Source: Ligula intestinalis
Lineage: Eukaryota; Platyhelminthes; Cestoda; Diphyllobothriidea; Diphyllobothriidae
Length of the DNA stretch: 64,000 nt
NCBI GenBank assembly: GCA_036362985.1
Contig: JAYGXS010000003.1
Span: 41,891,128 to 41,955,127, forward strand
Direction of reading: 5' to 3'
A program made the position numbers and the translations under genes. The notes beneath the pieces are model-generated. The model was not told where the DNA came from and searched no databases. It was given only the letters and a program-made list of their open reading frames with translations. Numbering within the stretch: the stretch's first letter is position 1; every line of letters starts with the position of its first letter. Below are positions 43,901 to 53,757 of this stretch, in pieces.

Positions 43901-44523
43901 GAAGCAATAGCAGTAGGTTCTCGGGTGTATACGGATTTCAAGAAATCAGAGAGAAGGGAGTTTTTCACCTGGTCTTCAGTCGCCAGATGTTCATTTGCTA
44001 AACTAAGGAAAGGGATCAGAGCCTGATATCTTTTCTTGCTTCATGTATAGCCATACAGTATCTTGGGGTGTTCCAACGTTTGTGTGGTATCTTCAACTTG
44101 TATTTCTTGCGCAGCTTAGTAGAGTCAATTTTTCAAACGTTACGTTATTGCTTATTATTTATCGGTGCCGGTTAGACTGTAAGGCCTCCAAAAGCGGTTT
44201 CTTTTTTGAAAGCGGCCTGCAAGTTTGAGTTTCTTCACTTAGGGCAATTTGTACTTATCTTTCTTCTGAAAGGAAAGTTGAGGTACACACTTCTTTTCAG
44301 TGTCGAGCCAAAGGTCATCCACTGTTCATTCGCTCCATCATTGAGGTCTGTTTCTCAGGATACCTCTACCATTTATCTTCTCATTAGTGGATAGTCGCCC
44401 TTCCAAATGCTTCTTTCCATGTATCTGAGAAAAAGGGTTTGGAAAACAGCTAGTACTCGAAATAGAGCATAATGGGGTCGCTTGACCCTAATGAGGGTCG
44501 ATCCTGAAGGTCCATCAGAGTTT

Positions 44524-45028
44524 CTACCTCTCGGGTAAAGAAAAGGTCAAGACAGTTCGATCGTTGTCCTTCCCTAGCCCATGTTCCAAACGTGACGATC
44601 TGGAGAGCAGTTTGTCTGTGGCCCATTGTAGTACTTTATGACTGAAGTTGTCTGGAAGACCCCATGCAGTCCATTTTCGCCAATGAACACCAGGAGCGTC
44701 AAAGTCATCAACGATAAGGATGTCCTTTTTCACTGACCTTATACAATTCTGCTATGAGGGTAGTGCCTTGGTCAGAAGTCTGATTTGGTGGGTGGTATGT
44801 CACCGAAAGCGTCAGTGGTCTGGCATACTTAGCAGATATGGTAATTTTTAGCATTTCTGCATCTCGTGCTGGGGTAGGTACTTCAGCCATGGCTGCAAGT
44901 GACATAGACTGTAATCCCCCTCTACTAGTTGTTCTGTCTTTCCTGAAAAGCTGATATCCTCTAAGCGATAATTCAGAATCAGCAATATCTGTCAAAAACC
45001 AGATTTTAGTGAAAGCCATGATGTCCAT
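44524..45028 (-). pseudogene. LINE M endonuclease
   Basis: Two minus-strand frames give FTKIWFLTDIADSELSLRGY, QLFRKDRTTSRGG, SVTYHPPNQTSDQG and then DILIVDDFDAPGVHWRKWTA (where active copies have GDFN-P-I-W). These are the blocks of an exonuclease-endonuclease-phosphatase domain that nicks target DNA. The Asn of GDFN is lost, and the frame shifts near 44730. Confidence 0.85.
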
Positions 45029-45299
45029 TTTTTACCTCATCAAACAGATTCTTCAGTTCATCCAGCTTGTTAAACAAACTTTCTACATTTGGGGTTAGGA
45101 TCTTTAGTGGTAGTTTTCTGCGTGAGGCAAAGCCCTCATCGTGACAGGTTTTGGCCAGAGGAAAGGCTTTTTGTCTTGGATTATTTGGCCGTCTTTTATT
45201 TTAAGACGCTTTTCCCCGCTTCCAGTTCTCTCTCAATTCTAACCTTAGTTCCCTTATTTTCATCCGCTTCCTCACCTTGTAGTCTGGCTGAAAAAACAC

Positions 45300-46321
45300 T
45301 TGCTTGTGCGAATGTCATAAGGCCATTTTTCCTGTTACCAGTTGCGATGCCAGGACTTCGTTTACTGAGATAACTTTGAGAGGCCTTGGGTTTGTTTGCA
45401 AGTCACAGTCTGGGTCTGCTTTACCCTGACGAAAAGCTTTATTTACAGTGAAGATTTCTCTATCCTTTAGGACAGCGCTGGCGTATTCGTGAATTTGATC
45501 ATAATCGTGTGCAACTCCTTCCTTTGTAACGTCTAACGTGGAATCTGGAGCATCCGTTATGACAATTTTTTGCTCGCAATTTATGGGCAAGCTCTGTATT
45601 GTCTCATTTGTTCCAGAAATAGGCTTCTGAGATAGGATCGGGTGACATACTTTAGAGCAAAGTGTTGTTAAGCCCACCTTTGCGTGGGATGAACTGGCTT
45701 CATACCGACCTCCTTCTGAGATTTTGCGCTGTGTTAGTGACTTATACGTAGCGTAAGCACAGCCACTACCAGTTTTTTCCTCGGGCACCATATGTGAGCT
45801 AACTTTACTGAGAAGTGCACTTGCAGAGTCATCCTCTAGTATTAGCGAGGAGTCTTGCTCATGGATCTTGGCGGGTCTTTTAGTTGGTACACTGGCTTGA
45901 TAATATTAATGATGCCTTGGGTTGGTGGGTGTCAGTTTCTCGCCTCGTGTAGGTAATGCAGTAAAATTCGCCCCCTTCGTGCCAACAATTTGCCAGTTTA
46001 TGCGGTACAACTCCTTGGTGTTCGATCTGGTGAACTAGTCTTATCCTTTTCTTCGGTTGCTTCAGGCTTTTGTAACGGAAAATCCGTTATTTACCGGTTG
46101 GGTAATTTCATCCTTCACACAGTATTCAATTTTACTGTGTTTAAGAAGGATCGAAATAATATCCGTAAATCAATGATTGTTTATCTCCGGTGAACTAACT
46201 CGTTTGTTAAGTTCTTCACAGTCCACCCACCGATGTTTGTCGGTAACGGGTGCGAGAAAACTGGACTAATTTTCCCTTTTGAATCTTGGCAACCAATAGA
46301 TTCAAATGTTTCTGTCGCCAT
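45300..46321 (-). pseudogene. LINE M ORF1
   Basis: The reading starts MATETFESIGCQDSKGKISP, is broken, and continues in 45791-45315 with a frame that ends ADPDCDLQTNPRPLKVISVN then EVLASQL. An NPRPLKV motif near the end is typical of the RNA-binding ORF1 of CR1-like LINEs. No CCHC zinc finger could be read. Confidence 0.6.
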
Positions 46322-46559
46322 CGGATGTTCTGATGCTGAAAGTGTTTGAAGTATGTTAAAAGGAGCCCATTGCGGTTTTTTTCAATATCCTATGGGTCAC
46401 ACGAGGAGATGAGAGCGGAGCTCACGAGAACAACACCAAATATTGGAGATGCGCCCATCATACGCCCTTGCTGGTTACCGGGTCTGCCGACCAAATGAGA
46501 GACACGGGGGCCCAACACGATCCTCAGCAGTTATTCTGAACAACCATATTCCTGAAAAG

Positions 46560-46728
46560 TAGCAAGCAGTATGTTTTTTATAAAATGGAATTACCCTATT
46601 ATCCCTGGCTTCAATTCAGAGGACGTGTTTGCCATACTGGTCCAACTTCATATTAAACGTGTCCACAGATGGGGCCGAGCATTCCATGCCTGAATTACCC
46701 TCTTAGAGAAGAAGAATTTGCATGTATC
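46560..46728 (-). pseudogene. LINE D: 3' end of the RT ORF, left of gypsy C
   Basis: On the minus strand TCKFFFSKRVIQAWNARP lies immediately left of the gypsy-C insertion. It joins in frame to TGARLD at 60171-60190 once gypsy C is taken out. The KFFF-RV---WN motif is the common C-terminal motif of CR1-like ORF2. The exact 3' end of LINE D is not clear and may extend to about 46420. Confidence 0.83.
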
Positions 46729-46852
46729 TGTGGTGGTACTCAACTATTTGTGACCTTAAACATTCTCGTCTCCTTGAACTCTTACCTACCTGGACTTTGA
46801 ATGAACTGACAACACCGGTGCAAGTTCATCCTCGTGTTTCTGACTATTACGG
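46729..46852 (+). repeat. Gypsy-C 5' LTR, first half
   Basis: Matches 59925-60050. Ends ATTACGG where gypsy B inserted; the undisturbed 3' LTR has ATTACGGTTG. Confidence 0.93.
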
Positions 46853-47270
46853 TGTAACAGGCTTACCTGGTTTTTCCTTATTCCCCGCGGCTGCCTCGCC
46901 CTCTATCTTCACTGGTGTTTCCGTTGACGATCCTTGTAAGTGAGTTGTTTCTGCCATCGGGCTTGGTGCCTGGGAACCTTCAGAGTCAGAAGTCTGATGA
47001 GTCATGGTTAGATATATATAGCCGTCCACAAGCGATCACATACGCAACGCGAAGGGATCCGTATAGTATGAACGTTCATTTAATTACGACAAGGATAATA
47101 ATCATTAATGTTCCTCTGAAGACGAAAAGAGCTGGTGCTCCTCAGACACGTTCTTCAAGGCTCCGGACGGGCTGCCGTCACGCACTGTCTCACGCGTCGT
47201 CTCCGCGACCGCCACTAAAATTGAAAATTACAAATGTGCATTAAAACAAAAGGGCGGTTGGTCCCTTACA
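46853..47270 (-). repeat. Gypsy-B 3' LTR
   Basis: Also holds an open Gag-start frame (minus strand, from 47029), running just past the LTR edge. On its right is the polypurine tract GGCGGGGGGGGCG (minus sense). Confidence 0.95.
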
Positions 47271-47485
47271 CGCCCCCCCCGCCAAGAGGGGGCTCTGTCC
47301 GCAAAGCCGCAGAGGGATCAGGGGTACCTATCTCTACCTCCGCGCCCAGTTGGGGAACTAAATGGGGGGGGGGTAGGATTTGGAGGGAGTCGGGGTCGAG
47401 GAGGGGGGGGGTGGGGGTCCCGCGGAAGTCGATGGCGTAATGGGGGAAGTTGTGTCGGCGCTAGGGAGGGGACCCGTGTAGGGTG
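47271..47485 (-). other. Gypsy-B 3' untranslated end with polypurine tract
   Basis: G/C-rich stretch with several long G runs on the plus strand (for example 47365-47374 and 47404-47411) between the integrase stop and the 3' LTR. Confidence 0.7.
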
Positions 47486-48280
47486 TCAGCTTGTCAAAAT
47501 GAGCGGTGGATAAAGGGCTGGAAGGGTCACGGGCGTCGCGGATGCGATAGGTGGAGGGGGATTGGCTTCAACAACAACGAACAGACCTTCCCACGGGCAG
47601 AAGAGCTTGGAGGTTATCACCATGGAGGGTGTGGCGCGTCGACAGAGGACGTAGTCGCCAGGGCAATGTGGGGTATCGTGAACGTTTAGATCGAAGTAGG
47701 AATACTGTTGTGCGTATGCGGTGTGAAGATTGGAACGGGCAAGATTATGTGCCAGGTGGAGGGTTTCTTGCAGTTGAGAAGCGTACGCATCTGGGGACGA
47801 ACCTTCGGACGTATGCAGTGGGAGTAGGGAGTCGGAGGGTAGTCGGAGGTGACGACCAGTGAGTAAGAAGAAGGGGGAATACCCCGTGGACGAGTGGAGA
47901 GTGGCCCGATAGGCCATCATGGCATAGGGTAGTTTTAGGTCCCAATTCCTGCGGTCGTGCGATTCGGCTAGGGCTTTCAGGAGGTTGGTAATAGTACGAT
48001 TTGTCCGTTCAGTCTGTCCATTTCCTTCCGGGTGAGCCGGTGTGGTGTGGGTCTTGTGGATGCGAAGTATGTCGCAGACGTCATGTACGAGTTTGCTCTG
48101 GAAGTTGGCGCCACAGTCTGAGTGAACGGACAGGGGTGCGCCAAAGCGACAGATCCAAGCGAACAGTAAGGCGTCGGCAACAGTAGCTGCATCTTGGCAG
48201 GGTAAGGGCATGGCTTCTGCCCACTTGGTAAAATAGTCAACCATGACGAGGATGTACCGGTTGTGGCTGTCGGTGAAGGG
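47486..48280 (-). pseudogene. Gypsy-B integrase, rest
   Basis: Same frame, continued after the single TAA: PFTDSHNRYILVMVDYFTKW, CRFGAPLSVHSDCGANFQSK (second D), HPEGNGQTERTNRTITNLLK (E), LPYAMMAYRATLHSSTGYSP, LTGRHLRLPSDSLLPLHTSE. It ends in WEGLFVVVEANPPPPIASAT; the PTTYVIRD segment found in related elements is missing, so a small deletion is likely. D and E of the triad are intact. Confidence 0.92.
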
Positions 48281-50022
48281 TTAAGGTCCCATCACGTCGA
48301 TGCCGACTCGCTCGAAAGGGGATCCGGTAGCCATGGGTTGGAGAGGTGCTCGAGGTCGGGGGTTAGGACCTTTAAAGCTTGTGCAATTAGGGCACGTGTT
48401 GCAGAAGGTAGCGACCTGTTCCCGAAGGTAGGGCCACAAGAATCTATGGCGAGCCGCAGCCTCGGTTTTAGCCTGGCCGACCTGACCCAGGTCTTGGTGT
48501 AAGTCCGTTAGAACCCTGTTGACGAGGCTGCCGGGGACTACTAACTGAGGGGGCATGTGGATGCCTTCCTTAAAGAAGAGGAGTTCATTTTCCATGAAGA
48601 GTTGGGACCAATGATTGCGAAGAATTCTGGCGGTCTCAGAAGGGCCGCGGAGATCATTGTCCGTGGGACGAGGTTTGCCATGGAGTATACGGTCATAAAT
48701 TATAGCATTATCGGAATCGGTGCTCCGGGCGGTCGCCCAAAGGTACCACGTAGGTTCGCTAATAATAAGAGCAGAGACTGAGTCGGCTGAAAGTGACATC
48801 GGAGCCTCGCTGGAATCTGGTGGACGTCGGGTTAGAGCGTCCGCGTTGGTGTGTTTGTTACCGGGCCGGAAGTGGCAAGAATATTTGAATTCTTGAAGGG
48901 TATATTGCCATCGTGCCAATTGCCCGTCTGCATCTTTCGTGTTCTGTAAACTCTGAAGGGCTTTATGGTCCGACCGGATGATGAAATAGCGGCCAATCAG
49001 GTAGGGTTTTAAACGCTTAACGAAGGTGACTAAGGCTAACAGCTCACGTTTGTTGACGGAGTATTTACGTTCGGTCCTTGTGAGGGTCTTACTGGCAAAG
49101 CAGATGGGCCGTTCGACTGCGGTCTCGTCAGGTTGAGATAAGATGCCGCCGATAGCGGAACAGCTGGCGTCTGTATCGAGGATAAAATCGGGGGCATCAG
49201 GGAGAACATTAGGCAGCATTAAAACCGGGGCGGTTGTGAGGCGGGCCTTGAGTTCGTCGAAGGCCGCTTGGGCAGCTTCGGACCACTGAAATGGGCGGTT
49301 TTTCTCCGTAAGGATAAACAGGGGCCGAGCGATTTCTGAGAAGCCGCATATGAATCGTCTATAGTAAGATGCGAGGCCTTCAAAGCTGCGCACGTCTGTA
49401 GCTGAAGTCGGAGTGGGCCAAGTCAGAATGGCCTTGACTTTCTCGGGTGAGGCTCTGATGCCATCACGGCTAACTTTGTGGCCTAAATAAGTTACTTTAT
49501 CTCGCAGGAACGAACATTTCAGGGGGTTAAGGCGCAACCCGGCGTCACGGAGGGTGGCAAGAACTGCCTGCAGGTTAGCGGTGTGTTCGGTGACGGACTT
49601 GCCGAAAACGATCACATCATCGAGATGGATAAGGCAACATTGGGGATAAAGGTGGAAGAGGACGGATTGCATTAGACGTTGAAATGTGGCTGCGGCGTTG
49701 CAGAGGCCAAAGGACATAGTCTCAAATTCGAAAAGTCCTTGTGGGATGATGAAAGCCGTTTTGGCTCTTTCTTTGGGCTCCACCTCCACGTGCCAGTAAC
49801 CCAACTTCAGATCTAGGGTGGTAAACCAACGCGCCCCTGCCAGCGCGTCGAGAGTGACGTCAATGCGGGGTAGCGGGAATGAGTCTCAGACTGTGAGTGC
49901 GTTAAGGCGGCGGTAGTCTATGCATGGACGTAGTTTACCATCTTTCTTGGGAACTAGCGTAACCGGAGAGGCCCATGTGAATGAGACGGACGGATGACGC
50001 AATGTTCCAACATCATTTTAAT
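48281..50022 (-). pseudogene. Gypsy-B RT, RNase H and integrase core
   Basis: The reading resumes left of LINE E with [20 protein letters not shown] and [11 protein letters not shown], a TGA at about 49887, then DSFPLPRIDVTLDALAGARW and the open frame 49804-48281. RT: GYWHVEVEPKERAKTAFIIP, FETMSFGLCNAAATFQRLMQ, CCLIHLDDVIVF (YLDD changed to HLDD). RNase H: ILDTDASCSAIGGILSQPDE, RYFIIRSDHKALQSL. Integrase: ATFCNTCPNCTSFKG and RVGIDVMGP (first D). Ends at TAA 48281. Confidence 0.93.
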
Positions 50023-50024
50023 CA

Positions 50025-51728
50025 TAAACAAATTTTATATTTTAGGCCTGGAGGGCCTCGTCATTGCAAAACTTAGTGCTGTGGAAAAATAAATACAAAG
50101 TTGATAAATGCTGCTCTCCATGAAACAACCACATAGATAGCGGGAGCGTTTAGAAGTGTTGGTAGATTAATTCATATTCACCAACATATCGTCGTTTTAA
50201 AATAGTAGTCAACGCATGGTGAACTAAGGAGGAAGCAGTGAAAAAAAACTCCTACCATTTAAGCTGGGGCGGATTTCAGCGAACCCCCGCTTAAAAAAAA
50301 CGTAGGAGAAAAAACTGCTTCAAAAAAATTAAGGGGGTTGGTTGAGAGGATGAGGGTTGGAAACGCTTCTTGTAATTGGAGAAATCATATAACAGCAGAG
50401 GCTGTCATTCACCATTGTTACACCGCCCGACTGGCTTCGTGATCAACCATCAGGAAGATGAGACCGGAGGAGGCCATCGCGAACAACAGAGTCAGGAAGA
50501 TGAGGGAACGGCAGAGGTCACTTGATCATCAACGAAATGCCGGAGATGCGACCTTGTAGACTGCGAAGTTAGGCGACGAGCTGGCGAAAATAGCAGAACC
50601 GCCACGAGCATGACTAAAGACCATGAAGCCTATCGTCAGGGTTGTAAAACGGAGAATGGAGAAAACGGCAAATGATGACTGGACAGAGAAGTGGACGAAA
50701 CATCGTTGCAAATATCACTCAAAGAAGGAAGAAAAGGACATGTATGGAAAAAAATTGATATAAACATAACCACCTCAGATACCAGGGGGACCCTTTTCAA
50801 AGTCCAAAAGTTGTGTGTTTGGGAAGGAGACGGATAACAAGGACTTTATAGATTCCGAAGTTATGTGTTTAAGTAATTTGACTTTAAAAACTGCTAAGTT
50901 CGACGACAGCCTAATTTCGAGGGGAATATTATTCCAGAGGAAGGCATATTTGGAGGCAAAGAAGTGAGAATGGTTCGAAGTGGAGCTTAAGGGGGGTGCA
51001 ATAATCCTGGAGGAATTACGAGTGGCATGAGGTCTATCTGCGGGAATGAGAGCGTTGATTCGTGGAAGGTTAGGGGTAGAGTTAACGCGAAAGAGGAAAC
51101 AGAGGCCCGCTTCGAGTCTTCTGACCCAAAGAAATGTCATGTTCGCTAACTGACATCTCTCCGTATGAGAAAGAGTGGATCGAGGAAGAGCGAATATTTT
51201 GCGAGTAAATACCCTCTGTACATTTTTAATCTTACTGCGGTCCGAAGCATTCATTAGACCAAAGAGGGGACAGCAGTATTCTAAGATGGGTAGAACATAC
51301 ATGCGATAAAGTTTTAACTTTATTTCCAGCAGGACGAAATTGTGTGATATAAAACCACATATCTGTGCAGCCTTCGCAGATATTCGATCCGCATAAGGCG
51401 ACAATGCTAGTTTATTTGTGTAGCTTAGACCTAAGTCTTTTACAGTGGATCGTTCTAAAAGTGGAGTATTTTGAAAGACTAGGGGACTAGGAAGCTTGGC
51501 GGGACCGAAACACATGAAACAACACTTGGATGGAGAGAATTCCATCTGCCAGGTAGCACTCCAACGTGAGAGTGTAAGTAGGTCCGCATTTATTTTATCA
51601 ACGCATATACTTGCCGTGTCCTTAGAAAATGAGTATATGCATTTGAGGTCGTCTGCATAAATGAGATTGTGTGAATTGTTTAGAACAGTTGAAATTTCGT
51701 TTATGTATAGAATGAAGAATGAATGGAC
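50025..51728 (-). mobile_element. LINE E: truncated LINE inserted in gypsy-B pol
   Basis: Gypsy homology ends at QPPRRIPQHLQQQV (about 51728) and resumes at [11 protein letters not shown] (about 50022). The insert carries a CR1/Jockey-like RT ORF and ~750 bp of 3' untranslated region. The 5' truncation is inside the RT, before the YADD motif. A short piece of the gypsy RT leader between the flanks is missing. Confidence 0.9.
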
Positions 51729-51740
51729 TTGCTGCTGCAA
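50775..51740 (-). CDS. LINE E RT C-terminal half, open frame
   Basis: 321 codons. After about 6 residues of gypsy origin it reads FFILYINEISTVLNNSHNLI, YADDLKCIYSFSKDTASICV (catalytic YADD), WSATWQMEFSPSKCCFMCFG, TVKDLGLSYTNKLALSPYAD, KLKLYRMYVLPILEYCCPLF, NVQRVFTRKIFALPRSTLSH, FASKYAFLWNNIPLEIRLSS, and ends at TGA 50775. A CR1/Jockey-type LINE different from M/F and N. No stop in the retained part, so the insertion is comparatively young; alone it cannot work because the RT fingers and endonuclease are missing. Confidence 0.93.
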   Translation of the reverse strand: MQQQVHSFFILYINEISTVLNNSHNLIYADDLKCIYSFSKDTASICVDKINADLLTLSRWSATWQMEFSPSKCCFMCFGPAKLPSPLVFQNTPLLERSTVKDLGLSYTNKLALSPYADRISAKAAQICGFISHNFVLLEIKLKLYRMYVLPILEYCCPLFGLMNASDRSKIKNVQRVFTRKIFALPRSTLSHTERCQLANMTFLWVRRLEAGLCFLFRVNSTPNLPRINALIPADRPHATRNSSRIIAPPLSSTSNHSHFFASKYAFLWNNIPLEIRLSSNLAVFKVKLLKHITSESIKSLLSVSFPNTQLLDFEKGPPGI

Positions 51741-51767
51741 ATGTTGGGGTATCCGCCGGGGGGGTTG

Positions 51768-53297
51768 TCACATTGGTTTTGCGGAGCCGGTATCGATGGT
51801 GTGACGAATGATGGAAGAACGTCCAAGGAAATGGTCATCCCAAGCGAAAACGTCAGGGAATAGTTTCAGGAGGGCATGTAGTTGCACACGGGTGGGAGTG
51901 TCAAGATCAGAATATAGGGATAGGAGCTCTGCTAGGTAAGTCGGGGGTAGAGCGATGGCAGCCTCGATGGCTGCGCAAATCTCGTCATTCAAAGGTGGGG
52001 CTGGGTCTAACTGCGTAGAGAAAGTAGCAAAGCCAAAAAGTAATGATCGTGAACAGATATCTAGTGAGCAATTAAATTTAGCGAGAAAGTCGACACCTAG
52101 CAAGATGTCCCAAGTCAGGACAGGGCTAACTAGAAAACGGTGGTGTTTGGTCCCGGTGGGGAAGTCTAAAGACAGGTAAATGGATCCTATGATGTGTAAA
52201 CGTTGGCCGTTGGCCGTCAATAGGCTAGATAGGGGAGAAAGAGAATCAATAAGGCGAAATTGAGAAGGTGATAAAATATCGGACCGAATTAGGGAAACTG
52301 TAGCGCCAGTGTCAAGGAGAGCTCGATAATGAAGCTGATTAATGTGGACAGTAGTATAAAACGGTAAAGGTTTAGCGGCATCAATGGAGCAAACAGGAAC
52401 AAAATGAATACCGGAGTTAGGGTCACGTCCACCTCGTAGATTAGGATTGAAGGAAGGTCTGGGTCCACCTCGCGAAAAACGAGCGTTCGGAAAACGCGGC
52501 GAAGGTGAGGAAAGGGAACCTTCCCGTGGGCGATTGGCGTACGAGGGATTGTAGGTAAATCCAGGACGATTTGTGGGAGGCCGCAGGTTTTCTGGTAATA
52601 ACAGCTCCTTGGCCCTCTGGATGGCGCCTTTAAGATCACCCGGCGGGTTGTGCCGAAGAGAATAGTAAACCTCCTCCGAATTAAGGCTGGTCTTAAAGTG
52701 GTAAAGGATGACGCGGTCCTTGTGGGCGGCGGAAAGGGACGGGTAAGCGGTGGAAGCTAGCCGTCGAAGATCATCAGAGAACGCCTGGGGGTCTTCTACT
52801 GGACGTCGGCAGCGGTGGGTTAATTGATGGACGGCCTCTTCAACTTCCAATGGGGGTTCGCAAAGTCTACCGAGCTGGTCACATAGGAAATCGAACGGTG
52901 TGGTCGAGCTATAGCCCCTCCTGAGTGCCTTCAACAGTTGGTCCTCTGCGAGATGCGAAAGGAGGCATTCGCTCCGTTGGCTTGCTGAGACACGGTTGAG
53001 ATGGAATTTACAGAGTTCCAGCCAGCTAGTGAAGTTTCGACGACCATAATAAGGGCGGAAAGAAGGGGGAAATGGGTTGGGACAATTAGGGGCGGGGTCC
53101 GCCGTCTGGGCTGCCACCAGTGTACCAGGCGCACCTGGTTTTTTCTTATTCCCCGCGGCTACCTCGCCCTCTATCTTCACTGGTGTTTCCGTTGACGATC
53201 CTTGTAACTGAGTTGTTTCTGCCGTCGGGCTTGGTGCCTGGGAACCTTCAAAGTCAGAAGTCTGATGAGTCATGGTTAGATATATATAGCCATCCAC
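51768..53297 (-). CDS. Gypsy-B Gag-protease, intact open frame
   Basis: 509 codons. The first 59 lie in the 5' LTR (MTHQTSDFEGSQAPSPTAET). Capsid: FRPYYGRRNFTSWLELCKFH, DFLCDQLGRLCEPPLEVEEA, FSDDLRRLASTAYPSLSAAH, KDRVILYHFKTSLNSEEVYY. Instead of a zinc knuckle there is an Arg/Gly-rich tract (FSRGGPRPSFNPNLRGGR). Protease: YRALLDTGATVSLIRSDILS with the active D, then LTWDILLGVDFLAKFNCSLD. It ends SIIRHTIDTGSAKPM at a TGA in place of the Trp expected in the RT leader. This is the only long transposon frame in the window that could still make most of its product. Confidence 0.93.
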   Translation of the reverse strand: MDGYIYLTMTHQTSDFEGSQAPSPTAETTQLQGSSTETPVKIEGEVAAGNKKKPGAPGTLVAAQTADPAPNCPNPFPPSFRPYYGRRNFTSWLELCKFHLNRVSASQRSECLLSHLAEDQLLKALRRGYSSTTPFDFLCDQLGRLCEPPLEVEEAVHQLTHRCRRPVEDPQAFSDDLRRLASTAYPSLSAAHKDRVILYHFKTSLNSEEVYYSLRHNPPGDLKGAIQRAKELLLPENLRPPTNRPGFTYNPSYANRPREGSLSSPSPRFPNARFSRGGPRPSFNPNLRGGRDPNSGIHFVPVCSIDAAKPLPFYTTVHINQLHYRALLDTGATVSLIRSDILSPSQFRLIDSLSPLSSLLTANGQRLHIIGSIYLSLDFPTGTKHHRFLVSPVLTWDILLGVDFLAKFNCSLDICSRSLLFGFATFSTQLDPAPPLNDEICAAIEAAIALPPTYLAELLSLYSDLDTPTRVQLHALLKLFPDVFAWDDHFLGRSSIIRHTIDTGSAKPM

Positions 53298-53538
53298 AAG
53301 CGATCACATACGCAACGCGAAGGAATCCGTATAGTATGAACTTTCATTTAATTACGACAAGAATAATAATCATTGATGTTCCTCTGAAGACGAAAAGAGC
53401 TGGTGCTCCTCAGACACGTTCTTCAAAGCTCCGGACTGGCTGCCGTCAGGCACTGTCTCATGCGCCATCTCCACGACCGCCACTAAAATTGAAAATTACA
53501 AATGTGCATTAAAACAAAAGGGCGGTTGGTCCCTTACA
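53121..53538 (-). repeat. Gypsy-B 5' LTR, encoding the Gag N-terminus
   Basis: Gag opens at 53297 or at the second ATG at 53273 and stays open through the LTR edge at 53121 (59 or 51 codons in the LTR). Directly inside the element is TGGTGGCAGCCCAGACG (minus sense from 53119), the primer-binding-site candidate. Confidence 0.94.
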
Positions 53539-53661
53539 ACGGTTGCAAGCCTTTTTCCTTAATATCTTACATATCATACATTGTTTGTCTTCTCTATTAC
53601 GCTAACCGTATATATAGTGTTAGACTGTATTCTGCAGAGTCAGACAAGTACTCTTACCACA
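53539..53661 (+). repeat. Gypsy-C 5' LTR, second half
   Basis: Starts with the duplicated ACGG and matches 60044-60166. Followed by a primer-site candidate TGGTGACTTTTTC at 53663. Confidence 0.93.
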
Positions 53662-53757
53662 CTGGTGACTTTTTCCGACTTTGCACGATTTTATTGTTAA
53701 CCTTCTGATACACATTTTCGTTTTGGGCTCTCAGACTATTTTTATTTTGCCCTCATT

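Larger units (their letters stand above)
42101..46330 (-). mobile_element. LINE M: near full-length CR1-like element
   Basis: Reads on the minus strand from ORF1 (start near 46321) through endonuclease to RT and the 3' end at about 42101. The last ~60 bases (CAATAGGGTCCTCAAGGGCA, then TTGCCTGTAACCCTTC) match the 3' end of LINE F, so both are one family. Many stops and frameshifts. Confidence 0.87.
46853..53538 (-). mobile_element. Gypsy-B: LTR retrotransposon inserted in the 5' LTR of gypsy C
   Basis: Two 418-bp LTRs (46853-47270 and 53121-53538) with about 20 differences by eye. Ends TGTAAGGG...TTACA on the minus strand. ACGG flanks both sides (46849-46852, 53539-53542), and the intact gypsy-C 3' LTR shows the empty site. 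Gag-protease is one open frame of 509 codons. RT-RNase H-integrase is nearly open but cut by LINE E and three stops (near 51770, at 49887 and at 48281). Confidence 0.95.

Noticed and set aside
43844..45373. Plus-strand frames of 60-106 codons in this interval
   Set aside because: They are antisense shadows of LINE M, whose minus-strand endonuclease and RT blocks are clear.
46980..47010. CTGATGAG in the gypsy-B LTR as a hammerhead ribozyme core
   Set aside because: No GAAA with a pairing stem at the required distance. The word is part of the Gag-start codons.
47234..47862. Gly/Arg-rich plus-strand frames
   Set aside because: Antisense to gypsy-B integrase and its G-rich polypurine region. 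Composition is caused by G runs.
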